Source of the DNA: Pedobacter steynii
Lineage (GTDB): Bacteria > Bacteroidota > Bacteroidia > Sphingobacteriales > Sphingobacteriaceae
Reading direction: 5' to 3'
Assembly: GCF_001721645.1 (NCBI RefSeq)
Contig: NZ_CP017141.1
Coordinates: forward strand, 5,208,001 to 5,272,000
Length of the DNA stretch: 64,000 bases
Below the pieces are notes generated by a model. That model was given only the letters and a program-made list of their open reading frames with translations, made no database searches and was not told the DNA's origin. Position 1 is the stretch's first letter, and every line of letters starts with the position of its first letter. Shown here piece after piece: positions 33,803 through 42,649 of this stretch. The translations under genes and the position numbers were made by a program.

Positions 33803-34438
33803 TTATAATTTAACGAAGCCCTTTCTAATTGCCTCTATTGCCATGCCGACACGGCTTTGTACGTTTAGTTTTTGAAACAGGGCTTCTCTGTAACCATCAA
33901 TTGTCCTTTCACTTAGAAACATTAGGGCTGCAATTTGTTTATAGGTAAGGTCGCTGCAGGCAAGCTGCAAAAACGTCTTTTCCTTTTCGTTGAGTTTAAC
34001 AATATCCTTTTCATAGGTTAACAACCGTCTGAAATTGATATTACTGACATCAGCATTGTAATATCCTTTTACCTGTATGTCGTCCAGGGCTTTTTCCAGA
34101 TCATTAGGATGAGTATCTTTCAACAGATAGGCACAACATCCTGCTTTAATCATTTCTATAATGGTGCTGTCTGTGTCATTCATAGAGAGCGCAACCAATT
34201 TCATTGCGGGGTAATGCTGATTAAGCCAGGCGGCGGTGGCTACGCCATCCATTACCGGCATATTTACATCAATTAACATGATTTCCGGAACATTGAGATC
34301 AGATTTCATTTTGTCTTGCAGGTCTTTGCCATTTATAGCTTGTACGACAACTTCATATTTCTTAAAAGTCTGAAGCATCAATACCAATGATTTTAAAAAC
34401 AATTGGTGATCATCTATAATTCCTATGCTAATTTTCAT
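33803..34438 (-). CDS. NarL/LuxR-type response regulator
   Basis: 211 residues. Receiver domain with DDH, phospho-acceptor Asp in LIDVNMPVMDG (about residue 58), and Lys in YLLKDTHP; LuxR HTH at the C terminus (LNEKEKTFLQLACSDLTYKQ, IAALMFLSERTIDGYREALF). Its start overlaps the end of the kinase gene by 11 bp. Last gene of a four-gene operon. Confidence 0.9.
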   Translation of the reverse strand: MKISIGIIDDHQLFLKSLVLMLQTFKKYEVVVQAINGKDLQDKMKSDLNVPEIMLIDVNMPVMDGVATAAWLNQHYPAMKLVALSMNDTDSTIIEMIKAGCCAYLLKDTHPNDLEKALDDIQVKGYYNADVSNINFRRLLTYEKDIVKLNEKEKTFLQLACSDLTYKQIAALMFLSERTIDGYREALFQKLNVQSRVGMAIEAIRKGFVKL

Positions 34439-35204
34439 GGTCGTTCTCTTTAATTGGTAATTGTATATTTACCCTGGAGCCGGTTGCAGACAGGTCCCAG
34501 TTAATGGTTCCTCCCAATAAAGCGGTACGGTGTTGCATATTTCGTATACCGAGGCCGGTATCCGTTGATTGCATTTCAAAACCTTTTCCATCATCGTAAA
34601 TTCTTAAGCTGATCGTATTGGAGCTCACAGTAATGTTTATACTGATATTTGCTGCATCAGCATGTTTTATGGCATTTTGAAGCGCCTCCTGAATGATGCG
34701 GAAAAGAATGATTTGTTTTTGAGTATCTATAGGTAGTTTGCCGCAATGCATAAAACTGATGCAGACCGTCTTTGCCACGTTAATCCGGTTTATTTCAGTC
34801 TCCAGATTGGTAATCAGATCAAATCGTTCCAACCATTCTTTATCCAGTGATTTTGTAAGGGCTCGAAGTTCGTTAATGGCTTTACCTAAGGTTTCTTCTG
34901 CAAGGTTTAAAGTCTCAGGGATATCGGTCAGGCTTCTTTGAGTGACGCCCAGTAGCATCTTTGTGCTGCTCAATAGCTGTCCTACGTTGTCATGCAATTC
35001 CTTGCCTAATTCATCAAATGTCATTTCCTGAACTTCTATCTGGGATTTCATCAATTGGTTTTCGAAGTCTTCCTGCATGGTTTTCTTTTCCTGAAGGAAT
35101 ATCCGTTGCTTCACTTTATAATTTACAATAGCAAATACGATTCCCAGACACAGGATGATAAGAATTATTGAAGTGATGATTATTGTGGCGTAGATTTCTT
35201 CCAT
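34428..35204 (-). CDS. Sensor histidine kinase (HisKA_3 type), single membrane helix
   Basis: 258 residues: one N-terminal membrane helix (IIITSIILIILCLGIVFAIV), a short coiled coil, phospho-acceptor His in ELGKELHDNVGQ, N box ALQNAIKHADAANISI, and DDGKGF plus GLGIRNMQHR in the HATPase. No sensing domain is present, so the overlapping membrane protein upstream may provide it (25-bp overlap, inference). Confidence 0.88.
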   Translation of the reverse strand: MEEIYATIIITSIILIILCLGIVFAIVNYKVKQRIFLQEKKTMQEDFENQLMKSQIEVQEMTFDELGKELHDNVGQLLSSTKMLLGVTQRSLTDIPETLNLAEETLGKAINELRALTKSLDKEWLERFDLITNLETEINRINVAKTVCISFMHCGKLPIDTQKQIILFRIIQEALQNAIKHADAANISINITVSSNTISLRIYDDGKGFEMQSTDTGLGIRNMQHRTALLGGTINWDLSATGSRVNIQLPIKENDHEN

Positions 35205-35827
35205 CTGTAGAGCGAAAAACCAATTAAAAGAAATATATATAATAAATAATTACTCACCGAGTTGATGAGTGAGAAAAGAGCTTTAGTTTTATTGAAGTGC
35301 GTTTTAATGGTAATTAAGTAATTAAATATACCATTAAAAGGTAATGTGCAGATAAAATAGATAAAAAAGGCCATGATGAACCAAAATGTGGGTTGCTGGA
35401 AAATTGACCGGTTATCATTTGGTTCGATACCCCACAAAGCGATGATACACCAGGTAATGATCAGCAATCCTTCAAAGCTGTTGCTCATGCTGGGCATCTG
35501 TTGCCAGCCCTGTACCGTTAAACTGATAAGTAGGGAGCCGGTAATAAATACAGGAATGGAATATAACATCATCAATTTAACGGGTTTTTGATTGATGCCT
35601 TCAATAAGTGATAACGTAATCAGGCTGTATTCCAGGATATTAAAAACGTGATAAAACTTGTAGTAATTTAATCCTTTGCTCATGTATACCTCAACGATGA
35701 TTTCGGTGAGGATGGATATCAGTAACAATAAAGCCAGTATTTTTATTCTTTTAATGTTCAGATAGAACAAGCTGTTCACAAAACTAGCAACCATTAAGAA
35801 GTAATAAAAATACTGGAGCTTAATCAT
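35180..35827 (-). CDS. Unknown multi-span membrane protein in signalling operon
   Basis: 215 residues with about six or seven hydrophobic helices (YYFLMVASFVNSLFYLNI, ILALLLLISILTEIIVEVYM, LLIITWCIIALWGI, FWFIMAFFIYFICTLPF, YLLYIFLLIGFSLYRW). No recognised catalytic motif. It overlaps the kinase by 25 bp and starts 2 bp after the stop of the unknown gene before it. I recall similar genes beside kinases in Sphingobacteriaceae; likely a sensory partner of the domain-poor kinase. Confidence 0.7.
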   Translation of the reverse strand: MIKLQYFYYFLMVASFVNSLFYLNIKRIKILALLLLISILTEIIVEVYMSKGLNYYKFYHVFNILEYSLITLSLIEGINQKPVKLMMLYSIPVFITGSLLISLTVQGWQQMPSMSNSFEGLLIITWCIIALWGIEPNDNRSIFQQPTFWFIMAFFIYFICTLPFNGIFNYLITIKTHFNKTKALFSLINSVSNYLLYIFLLIGFSLYRWKKSTPQ

Positions 35828-35829
35828 AA

Positions 35830-36459
35830 TTAAAATTTTTGTTCTGTGTACTTATAAAAAGCGGCTACAAAATCTGTGAAATTTGCCTCTGTTAGGCTCT
35901 TCTTCTCATTGTCAAGAAAATTCTTCATCGATTTCACATTGTCAATTTCTAAAAAACCTTTGCCTCCATTTCCCTTTTCCTCTATAGGCGGAATTTCGTG
36001 TTTCAGATCGCTATAGATACGGTTCTCATCCAGTTCCCCGGTTCTGTCTGCTCCCATTTGCTCCGTCATTCTATCTGCAATCTGTAGTAAGATGTCTTTC
36101 CCGATCACTGTTCCTGAAGCATTTACACCTTCGAGCGTTAAACTAGCATCTTTTCCATCCTTATCGGGTATGGCCAGATAGAATCTGATATACTCACAGC
36201 CTTCATAGGATAAAACTCTGAAAATAGAAGCTTTACTAAATTCTACCCAGTAAACATTACTAAAAGGATCGTTGGGAATCGTGCTACCTATCTGATCCTG
36301 GAATCTTTTAATCATGTCTAAAGCAGCACATGGTGTAACTGGCATTCCATAATGCTTCTTATCTTGCGTGTAGGAAAAGGGCTGTTCCTGAATAAGGTCA
36401 CGTTTAGTGCCCTGATGATCAAAGCCTTTCAGGGTCATGAGTTCGTTTGGTCTTTTCAT
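35830..36459 (-). CDS. Unknown cytosolic protein heading the signalling operon
   Basis: 209 residues, acidic and soluble: GMPVTPCAALDMIKRFQDQ, VYWVEFSKASIFRVLSYE, GCEYIRFYLAIPDKDGKDAS and a Gly-rich EEKGNGGKGFLEID. No known domain recognised. It is the first gene of the operon with the membrane protein, kinase and response regulator, divergent from the protease gene across 217 bp that shows no further gene. Confidence 0.65.
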   Translation of the reverse strand: MKRPNELMTLKGFDHQGTKRDLIQEQPFSYTQDKKHYGMPVTPCAALDMIKRFQDQIGSTIPNDPFSNVYWVEFSKASIFRVLSYEGCEYIRFYLAIPDKDGKDASLTLEGVNASGTVIGKDILLQIADRMTEQMGADRTGELDENRIYSDLKHEIPPIEEKGNGGKGFLEIDNVKSMKNFLDNEKKSLTEANFTDFVAAFYKYTEQKF

Positions 36460-36676
36460 TTTTTTTTGATTTACGTTAATTGATACTCCAAGTTGAGGAT
36501 ATTAATTTATATCTGCAATGGAGGGAAATGCCCCTTTTTTGACGGGAAATTTCCCGTATCAATTTAAAGGAAAGCAACAGAAAAAATGGAGATAATCCAC
36601 GTAGTTCCCGATCTCTGGTTTGTGGAAATTTGGGTAGTTCAAACAATCAGCAAACATTAAGCTAAAACGGATTTTT

Positions 36677-37606
36677 ATGACACTGAGAGAACAACAAAGG
36701 CTTTATAAGCGGGCGCAGAAGCTCGCGATGCCTTTCCGGGACCAACCTGGCGTAATTGACATTGATCTTGGAATGAAAAGGGTAGCTGATCAATCTACCA
36801 ATGAACTTTCCATTCGCTTTAAACTAAGAGAGAAAGTTCAACTGAATTTTTTGAAATCCCATCAGGTGTTTCCACAAAAGATTGGGGAATTTAGCACGGA
36901 TGTGATACAGATTGATCCGCAACTGGAGAGTCAATGGGTTGAGCCAACTAATGCCGTTCGGCCATTGAGAGGTGGTCTGCAGATTTTTGGAGAGAGATAC
37001 CTTGGATCTGAGCATCGCGGTACCCTTGGGTGTATTTTCAATCTGAACGGTCATTTTCTTGGCCTCACCAATTATCATGTCCTTTATGGAAGACTGGATG
37101 AAGATGAGGTGAGGCAGAGAGCAGTAGGAAAGGAACTGGTCTTCCAGAACGATGGTAACCCACCTGACAAAGCCATTGGTCGCTGTTTTAGGGCTTTTGA
37201 TATGTTGACCGATTATGCCACGGTAGAGATCGATCCTCAGGTAGGCAGGATACCTGAGATAAATGGATTTCCCGGAAGTACCGACCCAATTTTAATTGCT
37301 CCTATTAATAAACTAAAAATTGGCTTTACCAAGGTTAAAAAAAGTGGCATAATCACAGGGATCACTTACGGCCTGGTTGATGGCCGCTCCCTGGTCTATC
37401 CCGGAAAATTCACCATTATTCCGGATCCTAATGCACCGAAAGCGCCTCTTTCAAAAAAGGGAGATTCTGGGGCGGCCTGGATCATAAACGATGCCAGTGA
37501 GAATGTCCGCCTGGCTATTCTCCATACAGGGAGTGAAACTCCAGGCACGGCCTATGGTCATGCATTTCAAGTTATTCTAAATCACATAAACGCACACTCA
37601 TCATGA
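36677..37606 (+). CDS. Chymotrypsin-fold serine protease, cytosolic or unconventional export
   Basis: 309 residues with no signal peptide. The triad is readable: His134 in LTNYHVLYG, Asp179 in LTDYATVEI and Ser264 in KKGDSGAAWI. The N-terminal 90 residues (GVIDIDLGMKRVADQSTNEL) form a module like that preceding the protease domain of some trypsin-like peptidases in bacteria and plants. Family is S1-like; substrate unknown. Its stop overlaps the start of the next gene by 4 bp. Confidence 0.75.
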   Translation: MTLREQQRLYKRAQKLAMPFRDQPGVIDIDLGMKRVADQSTNELSIRFKLREKVQLNFLKSHQVFPQKIGEFSTDVIQIDPQLESQWVEPTNAVRPLRGGLQIFGERYLGSEHRGTLGCIFNLNGHFLGLTNYHVLYGRLDEDEVRQRAVGKELVFQNDGNPPDKAIGRCFRAFDMLTDYATVEIDPQVGRIPEINGFPGSTDPILIAPINKLKIGFTKVKKSGIITGITYGLVDGRSLVYPGKFTIIPDPNAPKAPLSKKGDSGAAWIINDASENVRLAILHTGSETPGTAYGHAFQVILNHINAHSS

Positions 37607-38583
37607 AAACATTTTACATTATCGCACTCGCAGCAATCTTTTGCCTAGACAGTAGTGCACAGATTAAAAATTATGACAACACCGGATCCATAAAGATCAT
37701 TGGTGAAAAGACAACCCTAAAACTGATAAAAAAGGAGATTTCACTGGAAACAGGAGAAGAGGCAGGAGGACTTTTGGCTGCCGTTGGTACAATTGCTCCG
37801 GCCCTGATTAATCTTGGGGTTAAGGCGGTACAGGAGAAGATAAAAAGGGAAGCACTTAAATATACCGGAACTTATAAAGCGTCCGGATCTGCTGACGGGT
37901 TTTATGCCGATCCGGGATATGTAAAACCTCCAATTGTTCAGATTGAAAGAATGGTACTGATATCTGGAAATAAGCCAGACACGGCATCGAGGATCATATT
38001 CATTCCTGAGCTATCCATGGACAAGACTGCTTTTCGATTCAGGTTGGATCCCAGGTCTTTCAAATACCGCTATTCTGTTGCCAAAATCAGGCCCGGATAT
38101 AATGCTTTGGATCTTACTGTGGAAATTAAGGTAAGAAGCCTGACTATTGCATCCGGGGAATATAAGTTGAGCGAATTAAGGACGGTGTTAGTTACCATTC
38201 CCATGGTGCAGGTTAATGCAGTCAATCTGCCTGGAAACGATATTGTCTCCGGTTGGATTCCTTTCCCTCCAAAGTCCAGCTTTGAAACAACTGGGGTCAA
38301 GAGCGATACCGTAACCAAGGTGACCAGATCAGAAAATATATTAACAAAGAAAACTGCTGCTCATTCTGCTGAAAGCAGCATTACTTCGACTTCCGGGGTC
38401 AAAGTCCCCCTTGCGAACGTGGATAGCTTTGGACCATATGAGGTTGAGGTGGTCGTAACTGAAACCAATCCCTTTAAGATCAAAGCAGAACAACGCACGG
38501 CATTTGTGGATTTAACTGCTGAGTCTGCCACGGCATTGTTGCAGGCAATACTTGAGGCGGTAGTTCCAAAGCCAAAGGAATAA
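37603..38583 (+). CDS. Unknown exported partner of the protease
   Basis: 326 residues. Signal peptide MKTFYIIALAAIFCLDSSAQ. An alpha-helical Gly/Ala segment at about 55-90 (GGLLAAVGTIAPALINLGVK) is followed by beta-rich sequence (VQIERMVLISGNKPDTASRI, YNALDLTVEIKVRSLTIASG). No known domain recognised. It is translationally coupled to the protease (ATGA overlap), so the two should act together as enzyme and substrate, inhibitor or adaptor (inference). A strong terminator follows. Confidence 0.65.
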   Translation: MKTFYIIALAAIFCLDSSAQIKNYDNTGSIKIIGEKTTLKLIKKEISLETGEEAGGLLAAVGTIAPALINLGVKAVQEKIKREALKYTGTYKASGSADGFYADPGYVKPPIVQIERMVLISGNKPDTASRIIFIPELSMDKTAFRFRLDPRSFKYRYSVAKIRPGYNALDLTVEIKVRSLTIASGEYKLSELRTVLVTIPMVQVNAVNLPGNDIVSGWIPFPPKSSFETTGVKSDTVTKVTRSENILTKKTAAHSAESSITSTSGVKVPLANVDSFGPYEVEVVVTETNPFKIKAEQRTAFVDLTAESATALLQAILEAVVPKPKE

Positions 38584-38611
38584 TAACCTTAATAAAACAC
38601 CTTTAGCGATA

Positions 38612-38643
38612 AAAAGGAAAGCCAATAGTTTAGCTTTCCTTTT
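38612..38643. terminator. Bidirectional terminator between convergent genes
   Basis: 11-bp perfect stem AAAAGGAAAGC/GCTTTCCTTTT with a 10-nt loop, T runs in both directions. Serves the + strand protease operon and the minus-strand membrane gene. Confidence 0.85.
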
Positions 38644-38649
38644 GCTGTT

Positions 38650-39426
38650 TTAAAGATTTTTCTTTGGCCTGATGAAGCTTATAGTTTGAATTTGACTTAC
38701 TGAAACTTCGGTTATTTTCCTCGTTGAGTCATTGTAGAGGTACATGATTTTGGAAGTGGTTCCGATCCAGTACGTTTTTTTGTTCTGGACAATTGGCATT
38801 GGATCTTTGCCATCTACCAGGGTCAGGTCAAAGCTGATCTTCTCTTTAACTACTCGTTCTACATCTGGCCCGGCACTTAAAACCAATCCGAACCCAATTA
38901 GCATTGGATAAAGATATATGGTGATGACATGAAAATAAAAGTACATAATTACGATTGCAGCTGAAAATACGCCAACAAAAATGGCTGAAAGCCAGGGAAG
39001 ATTCCCCACTGCTCTGAATGCCTGTCCCGTAGTGAGTCCGATCACAATTGTAGTAAATAGAATGAAAGAGTTTCTCTTTAATTCCTTATGGATGTTCTTT
39101 TTCCGAAAGGTATGCGCAGTAGCTATGGCAATCGCGACGAAGCCGATTATCATTGGAAATAGAAGGAACAGCCTACCTTTTTCGTATAACAGGCTTAATG
39201 CATCTTCAAATGAGAAAAAGCTGAAATAGGCAATATCAAAGGCTGCATAGAACTCTCCCAGATGCAAAAAAGACGACAGCATAAGAATAGCAGTTGAAAT
39301 AGTAATGAAGTAGGCAAGATTCAATTTGCCATTTGGCTTTTTTGATTTCTTTGTCATCCATACAGCGAATTTTGCGATGATTCTTAAAAACCACGAGTCT
39401 GTAGATGTTAATGTTTCTGTGATCAT
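38650..39426 (-). CDS. Unknown membrane protein with C-terminal soluble domain
   Basis: 258 residues with about four or five hydrophobic helices (LNLAYFITISTAILMLSSFL, GRLFLLFPMIIGFVAIAIAT, LPWLSAIFVGVFSAAIVIMY, VITIYLYPMLIGFGLVLSAG) and a C-terminal 70-residue beta-rich domain (KISFDLTLVDGKDPMPIVQN, KKTYWIGTTSKIMYLYND). Not recognised. Stands alone between the terminator and the SusC promoter. Confidence 0.62.
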   Translation of the reverse strand: MITETLTSTDSWFLRIIAKFAVWMTKKSKKPNGKLNLAYFITISTAILMLSSFLHLGEFYAAFDIAYFSFFSFEDALSLLYEKGRLFLLFPMIIGFVAIAIATAHTFRKKNIHKELKRNSFILFTTIVIGLTTGQAFRAVGNLPWLSAIFVGVFSAAIVIMYFYFHVITIYLYPMLIGFGLVLSAGPDVERVVKEKISFDLTLVDGKDPMPIVQNKKTYWIGTTSKIMYLYNDSTRKITEVSVSQIQTISFIRPKKNL

Positions 39427-39594
39427 GACAGTGTTTTAATGGTTAGGAATTATTTTGTTATTTAAAATATGATTTCTTTATTGGAAATCAGCCAGATATA
39501 CTGTTGAACTATCTAAATAATGCTCTGTAACGTAAATGTTAATATTCTAGGAATATCGGACAATATGCTAATCATCTATCTGCGATTTTGCTTC

Positions 39595-39621
39595 TAGTTT
39601 TGGTTTAGTACTAAACCAAAA
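39595..39621 (+). promoter_or_regulatory. SusC promoter with 24-bp perfect palindrome
   Basis: TAGTTTTG (39595-39602) matches the -7 consensus. A perfect 24-bp palindrome covers 39598-39621, left arm TTTTGGTTTAGT and right arm its complement, ending 10 bp before the ATG. It could be an operator (LacI-like or other dimeric regulator) or an RNA hairpin at the start site. No clear -33 element. Confidence 0.6.
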
Positions 39622-39631
39622 ACAAACAGGG

Positions 39632-42600
39632 ATGAAAATCAAATTAATTATGTTACTAATTTGTGGCTTCGCAATCAGTTTTGCAAAGGCACAAACCAGC
39701 ACGATCAGGGGGAAAGTATCTGATGATTCTGGGATCGGGATACCAGGTATATCGATAAAAGTAAAAGGCACTTCCATTGGAACGGCAACAGATGTAAAAG
39801 GAAATTTCAACCTGCAGCATGCTGTTCCGGCTACGCTTGTGGTTACCGGCATCGGTTATCTGACCAAAGAAGTGGTATTTAACAATCAGCCGAATTTTAC
39901 GGTAGTGCTGCAGAATGATATGCAGGACCTGAATGAAGTGGTGGTTACGGCGCTGGGGATCAAAAGGGAAAAGCGGATCCTGACTTATAGCTCGCAGGAG
40001 GTAAAGGGGGATCAGCTGACGCAGTCTAAGGAACCCAACCTGGTCAATGCCATTTCAGGAAAAGTATCCGGAGTGCAGATTACCAGTTCTTCAGGCACAC
40101 CGGGAAGTTCATCCCGTATCGTGGTGAGGGGTGCCAATTCCTTTTATGGTAATAATGAAGCTTTAATGATCATCGATGGTATTCCGGTCGACAATTCGGA
40201 GCGGGGAAACCTCAACTCCGGACCTGGAACAAACCGGATTGCCGATCTGGATCCTAATATCATTGATAACATCAACGTACTGAAAGGCGGTGCAGCCACA
40301 GCCTTATATGGTTCTGACGGAGCAAAAGGGGTAATCATCATCACCACTAAAGCAGGAGTGAAAAACCGCAGGCCATCGGTGAACATCAGTTCTGGATTTT
40401 CATTTGAGAATCCATTGCTTCCTGAATTACAGAACAAATACTCTTTGGGAACCAACGGAAAGTATTATGATGGGGTAACACAAAAAACAAGTACCTCCTG
40501 GGGAGCTTTAATGGATACTTTGAAAATTAACGGACAGCCGGCGAAGGTATATGATCAATCTGATCTCTTTTTTAAAACCGGAAGAACATATAGCAATACA
40601 ATCAGTGTCGATGGGGGCAGCAACATTGGTTCTTACTTTCTTTCTTATTCTAACCTGAAACAGGATGGAACGGTCCGGTCGACCTCATTCAACAGAAATA
40701 CACTCTTTGCAAAGTACAATGTGCAGCTGATTAAAGACCTGAACATGACCTTTTCCCTGAATTATGCAAATACTAAGAATAACCGCCAGCCGGAAGGTTA
40801 TGCTTTGGAAAGTCCGGTATGGACCATATTTTCTGCACCGGTATCTTATGATTTACAACCCTCTCTGAATGAAGATGGAACTCAGCGCTTGTTTCGGTTT
40901 TCCCGTAACAATCCTTATTGGGTAGTCGATAACATCAAGAACAGGTCTGTAGTAAACCGCTTCATTCCAACTTTTACTGCCGATTATAAGCCCTTATCCT
41001 GGCTGACGATAACGGAACGCTTTGGAGCAGACGTTTATGTGGAGCAGGATAAGTATATAGAATCCAGGCTGTCAGTATCCAATCCTAATGGCCGCCTGGT
41101 AGACAATAACGTCAACTTCAGACAGTACAATAATGACTTTATGGTGAATGCCAGTAAAACATTTGGTGATTTTACAGCCGACTTGCTACTTGGAAATAAC
41201 ATCATCTCTACCTATACCCAAAACATGTATGCAAATGGTCTGGGTATTACTGTTCCCGGACTGGACAACATGAGTGCTGCTTCTAACGTCACTTATCGGG
41301 AAGACAGTTACCTCAGCAGAAAAATTGGTTTTTATGCGCAGGCCAATGTTGATTACAAAAAGTTTCTGGTCTTGTCTTTAACCGGAAGGTATGACGGAAA
41401 TTCCGTGCTGGCGAAACAGAGTAACTTTTATCCTTATGGTTCTGCAGCAACGAGTTTCATTTTTTCCAACTTCTTTTCTTCTGGATTGTCGGATGTCATG
41501 AACTTCGGTAAGTTAAGACTTTCTTATAGTACGGTTGGAAATGCGAGTATAGGCGCATACAGTTTACTGACTCCTTTTGAGAACCAGACAGTGAGAAATA
41601 TCTCCTTCCCTTATAACGGACAATCCGGGTTTTTAATCGGCGGGGTATTAAATGATCCTAATTTAAAGAATGAGCGCATCAATGAGATTGAATTAGGTTT
41701 AGAGACCGGTTTTTTCAAAAACAGGGTAAACCTGGAGGTCACTTATTTCAGTAAGAAAACCGTGGATGGCATCATTCCAAACGTAGCGATTGCACCTTCA
41801 ACAGGGTATAATTCGACCAGTGTAAACTCTGCTGAAATGCGTAATCGTGGGGTAGAGGTTCTGTTAAATGTAAAACCTGTTAAAACAGACAACTTTAGCT
41901 GGGATTTCACGCTAAACTATAGCCGCATCCGCAATAAAGTGTTGGCAATCTATGGGGATTTAAAACAGATCGGTAATGGTTTTACCAATATCATCATAGA
42001 CCAGCCATATGGAGTAATCTATGGAACGAGGTACGATAGAAATGCAGAAGGAAAGTTATTGATCGATGACAGTGGGTTACCGGTTGTAGCAGAGAGACAG
42101 GGAATTATAGGTGATATCAATCCGGATTGGATGGGCGGTATCGTGAACAATTTCAGGTATAAACAATTCGGCCTGAGCTTTTCATTTGATATGAAAAAAG
42201 GTGGTGACATCCAGAATAACGTAGATGGTTACGGCTACTTTTATGGTACCCCTAAGGTGACGGAAAACCGTGGGCCAAGGGTAGTAGATGGAGTAAACAT
42301 CAATACCGGAAACCCGAACCAGGTGGAAGTAAATGGTCAGAGTTATTACCAGCGCATTAACGGAATTCTGGAGTCTGTAATTCAGGATGGTACTTATGTG
42401 AAACTGAGAAATGTAAGTCTGGGTTATACGGTTAAGCCTTCGTGGATCGCAAAGAGTCCTTTTAAAGCCATTTCTTTTAACATCACCGGCCGGAACCTAT
42501 GGATCTATTCACCGCATTTTACAGGTGGCGACCCTGAGGTAAGTTCATTTGGTTCATCAAACGGATCGCAGGGAATATACTCTTTCTCTACGCCCACATC

Positions 42601-42637
42601 GCGCTCCTTTGATTTCAGTTTAAAGTTAACCTTGTAA
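39632..42637 (+). CDS. SusC/RagA-type TonB-linked outer membrane protein
   Basis: 1001 residues. Signal peptide to about residue 21 (CGFAISFAKAQ), CarboxypepD_reg-like domain (STIRGKVSDDSGIGIPGISI), the SusC segment DLNEVVVTALGIKREKR, plug (SGVQITSSSGTPGSSSRIVV, ALMIIDGIPVDNSE), TonB barrel and C-terminal SFDFSLKLTL. Imports an oligosaccharide or peptide with its SusD partner, 12 bp downstream. No glycosidase lies beside it, so substrate cannot be inferred. Confidence 0.93.
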   Translation: MKIKLIMLLICGFAISFAKAQTSTIRGKVSDDSGIGIPGISIKVKGTSIGTATDVKGNFNLQHAVPATLVVTGIGYLTKEVVFNNQPNFTVVLQNDMQDLNEVVVTALGIKREKRILTYSSQEVKGDQLTQSKEPNLVNAISGKVSGVQITSSSGTPGSSSRIVVRGANSFYGNNEALMIIDGIPVDNSERGNLNSGPGTNRIADLDPNIIDNINVLKGGAATALYGSDGAKGVIIITTKAGVKNRRPSVNISSGFSFENPLLPELQNKYSLGTNGKYYDGVTQKTSTSWGALMDTLKINGQPAKVYDQSDLFFKTGRTYSNTISVDGGSNIGSYFLSYSNLKQDGTVRSTSFNRNTLFAKYNVQLIKDLNMTFSLNYANTKNNRQPEGYALESPVWTIFSAPVSYDLQPSLNEDGTQRLFRFSRNNPYWVVDNIKNRSVVNRFIPTFTADYKPLSWLTITERFGADVYVEQDKYIESRLSVSNPNGRLVDNNVNFRQYNNDFMVNASKTFGDFTADLLLGNNIISTYTQNMYANGLGITVPGLDNMSAASNVTYREDSYLSRKIGFYAQANVDYKKFLVLSLTGRYDGNSVLAKQSNFYPYGSAATSFIFSNFFSSGLSDVMNFGKLRLSYSTVGNASIGAYSLLTPFENQTVRNISFPYNGQSGFLIGGVLNDPNLKNERINEIELGLETGFFKNRVNLEVTYFSKKTVDGIIPNVAIAPSTGYNSTSVNSAEMRNRGVEVLLNVKPVKTDNFSWDFTLNYSRIRNKVLAIYGDLKQIGNGFTNIIIDQPYGVIYGTRYDRNAEGKLLIDDSGLPVVAERQGIIGDINPDWMGGIVNNFRYKQFGLSFSFDMKKGGDIQNNVDGYGYFYGTPKVTENRGPRVVDGVNINTGNPNQVEVNGQSYYQRINGILESVIQDGTYVKLRNVSLGYTVKPSWIAKSPFKAISFNITGRNLWIYSPHFTGGDPEVSSFGSSNGSQGIYSFSTPTSRSFDFSLKLTL

Positions 42638-42649
42638 TTTAATAATACG

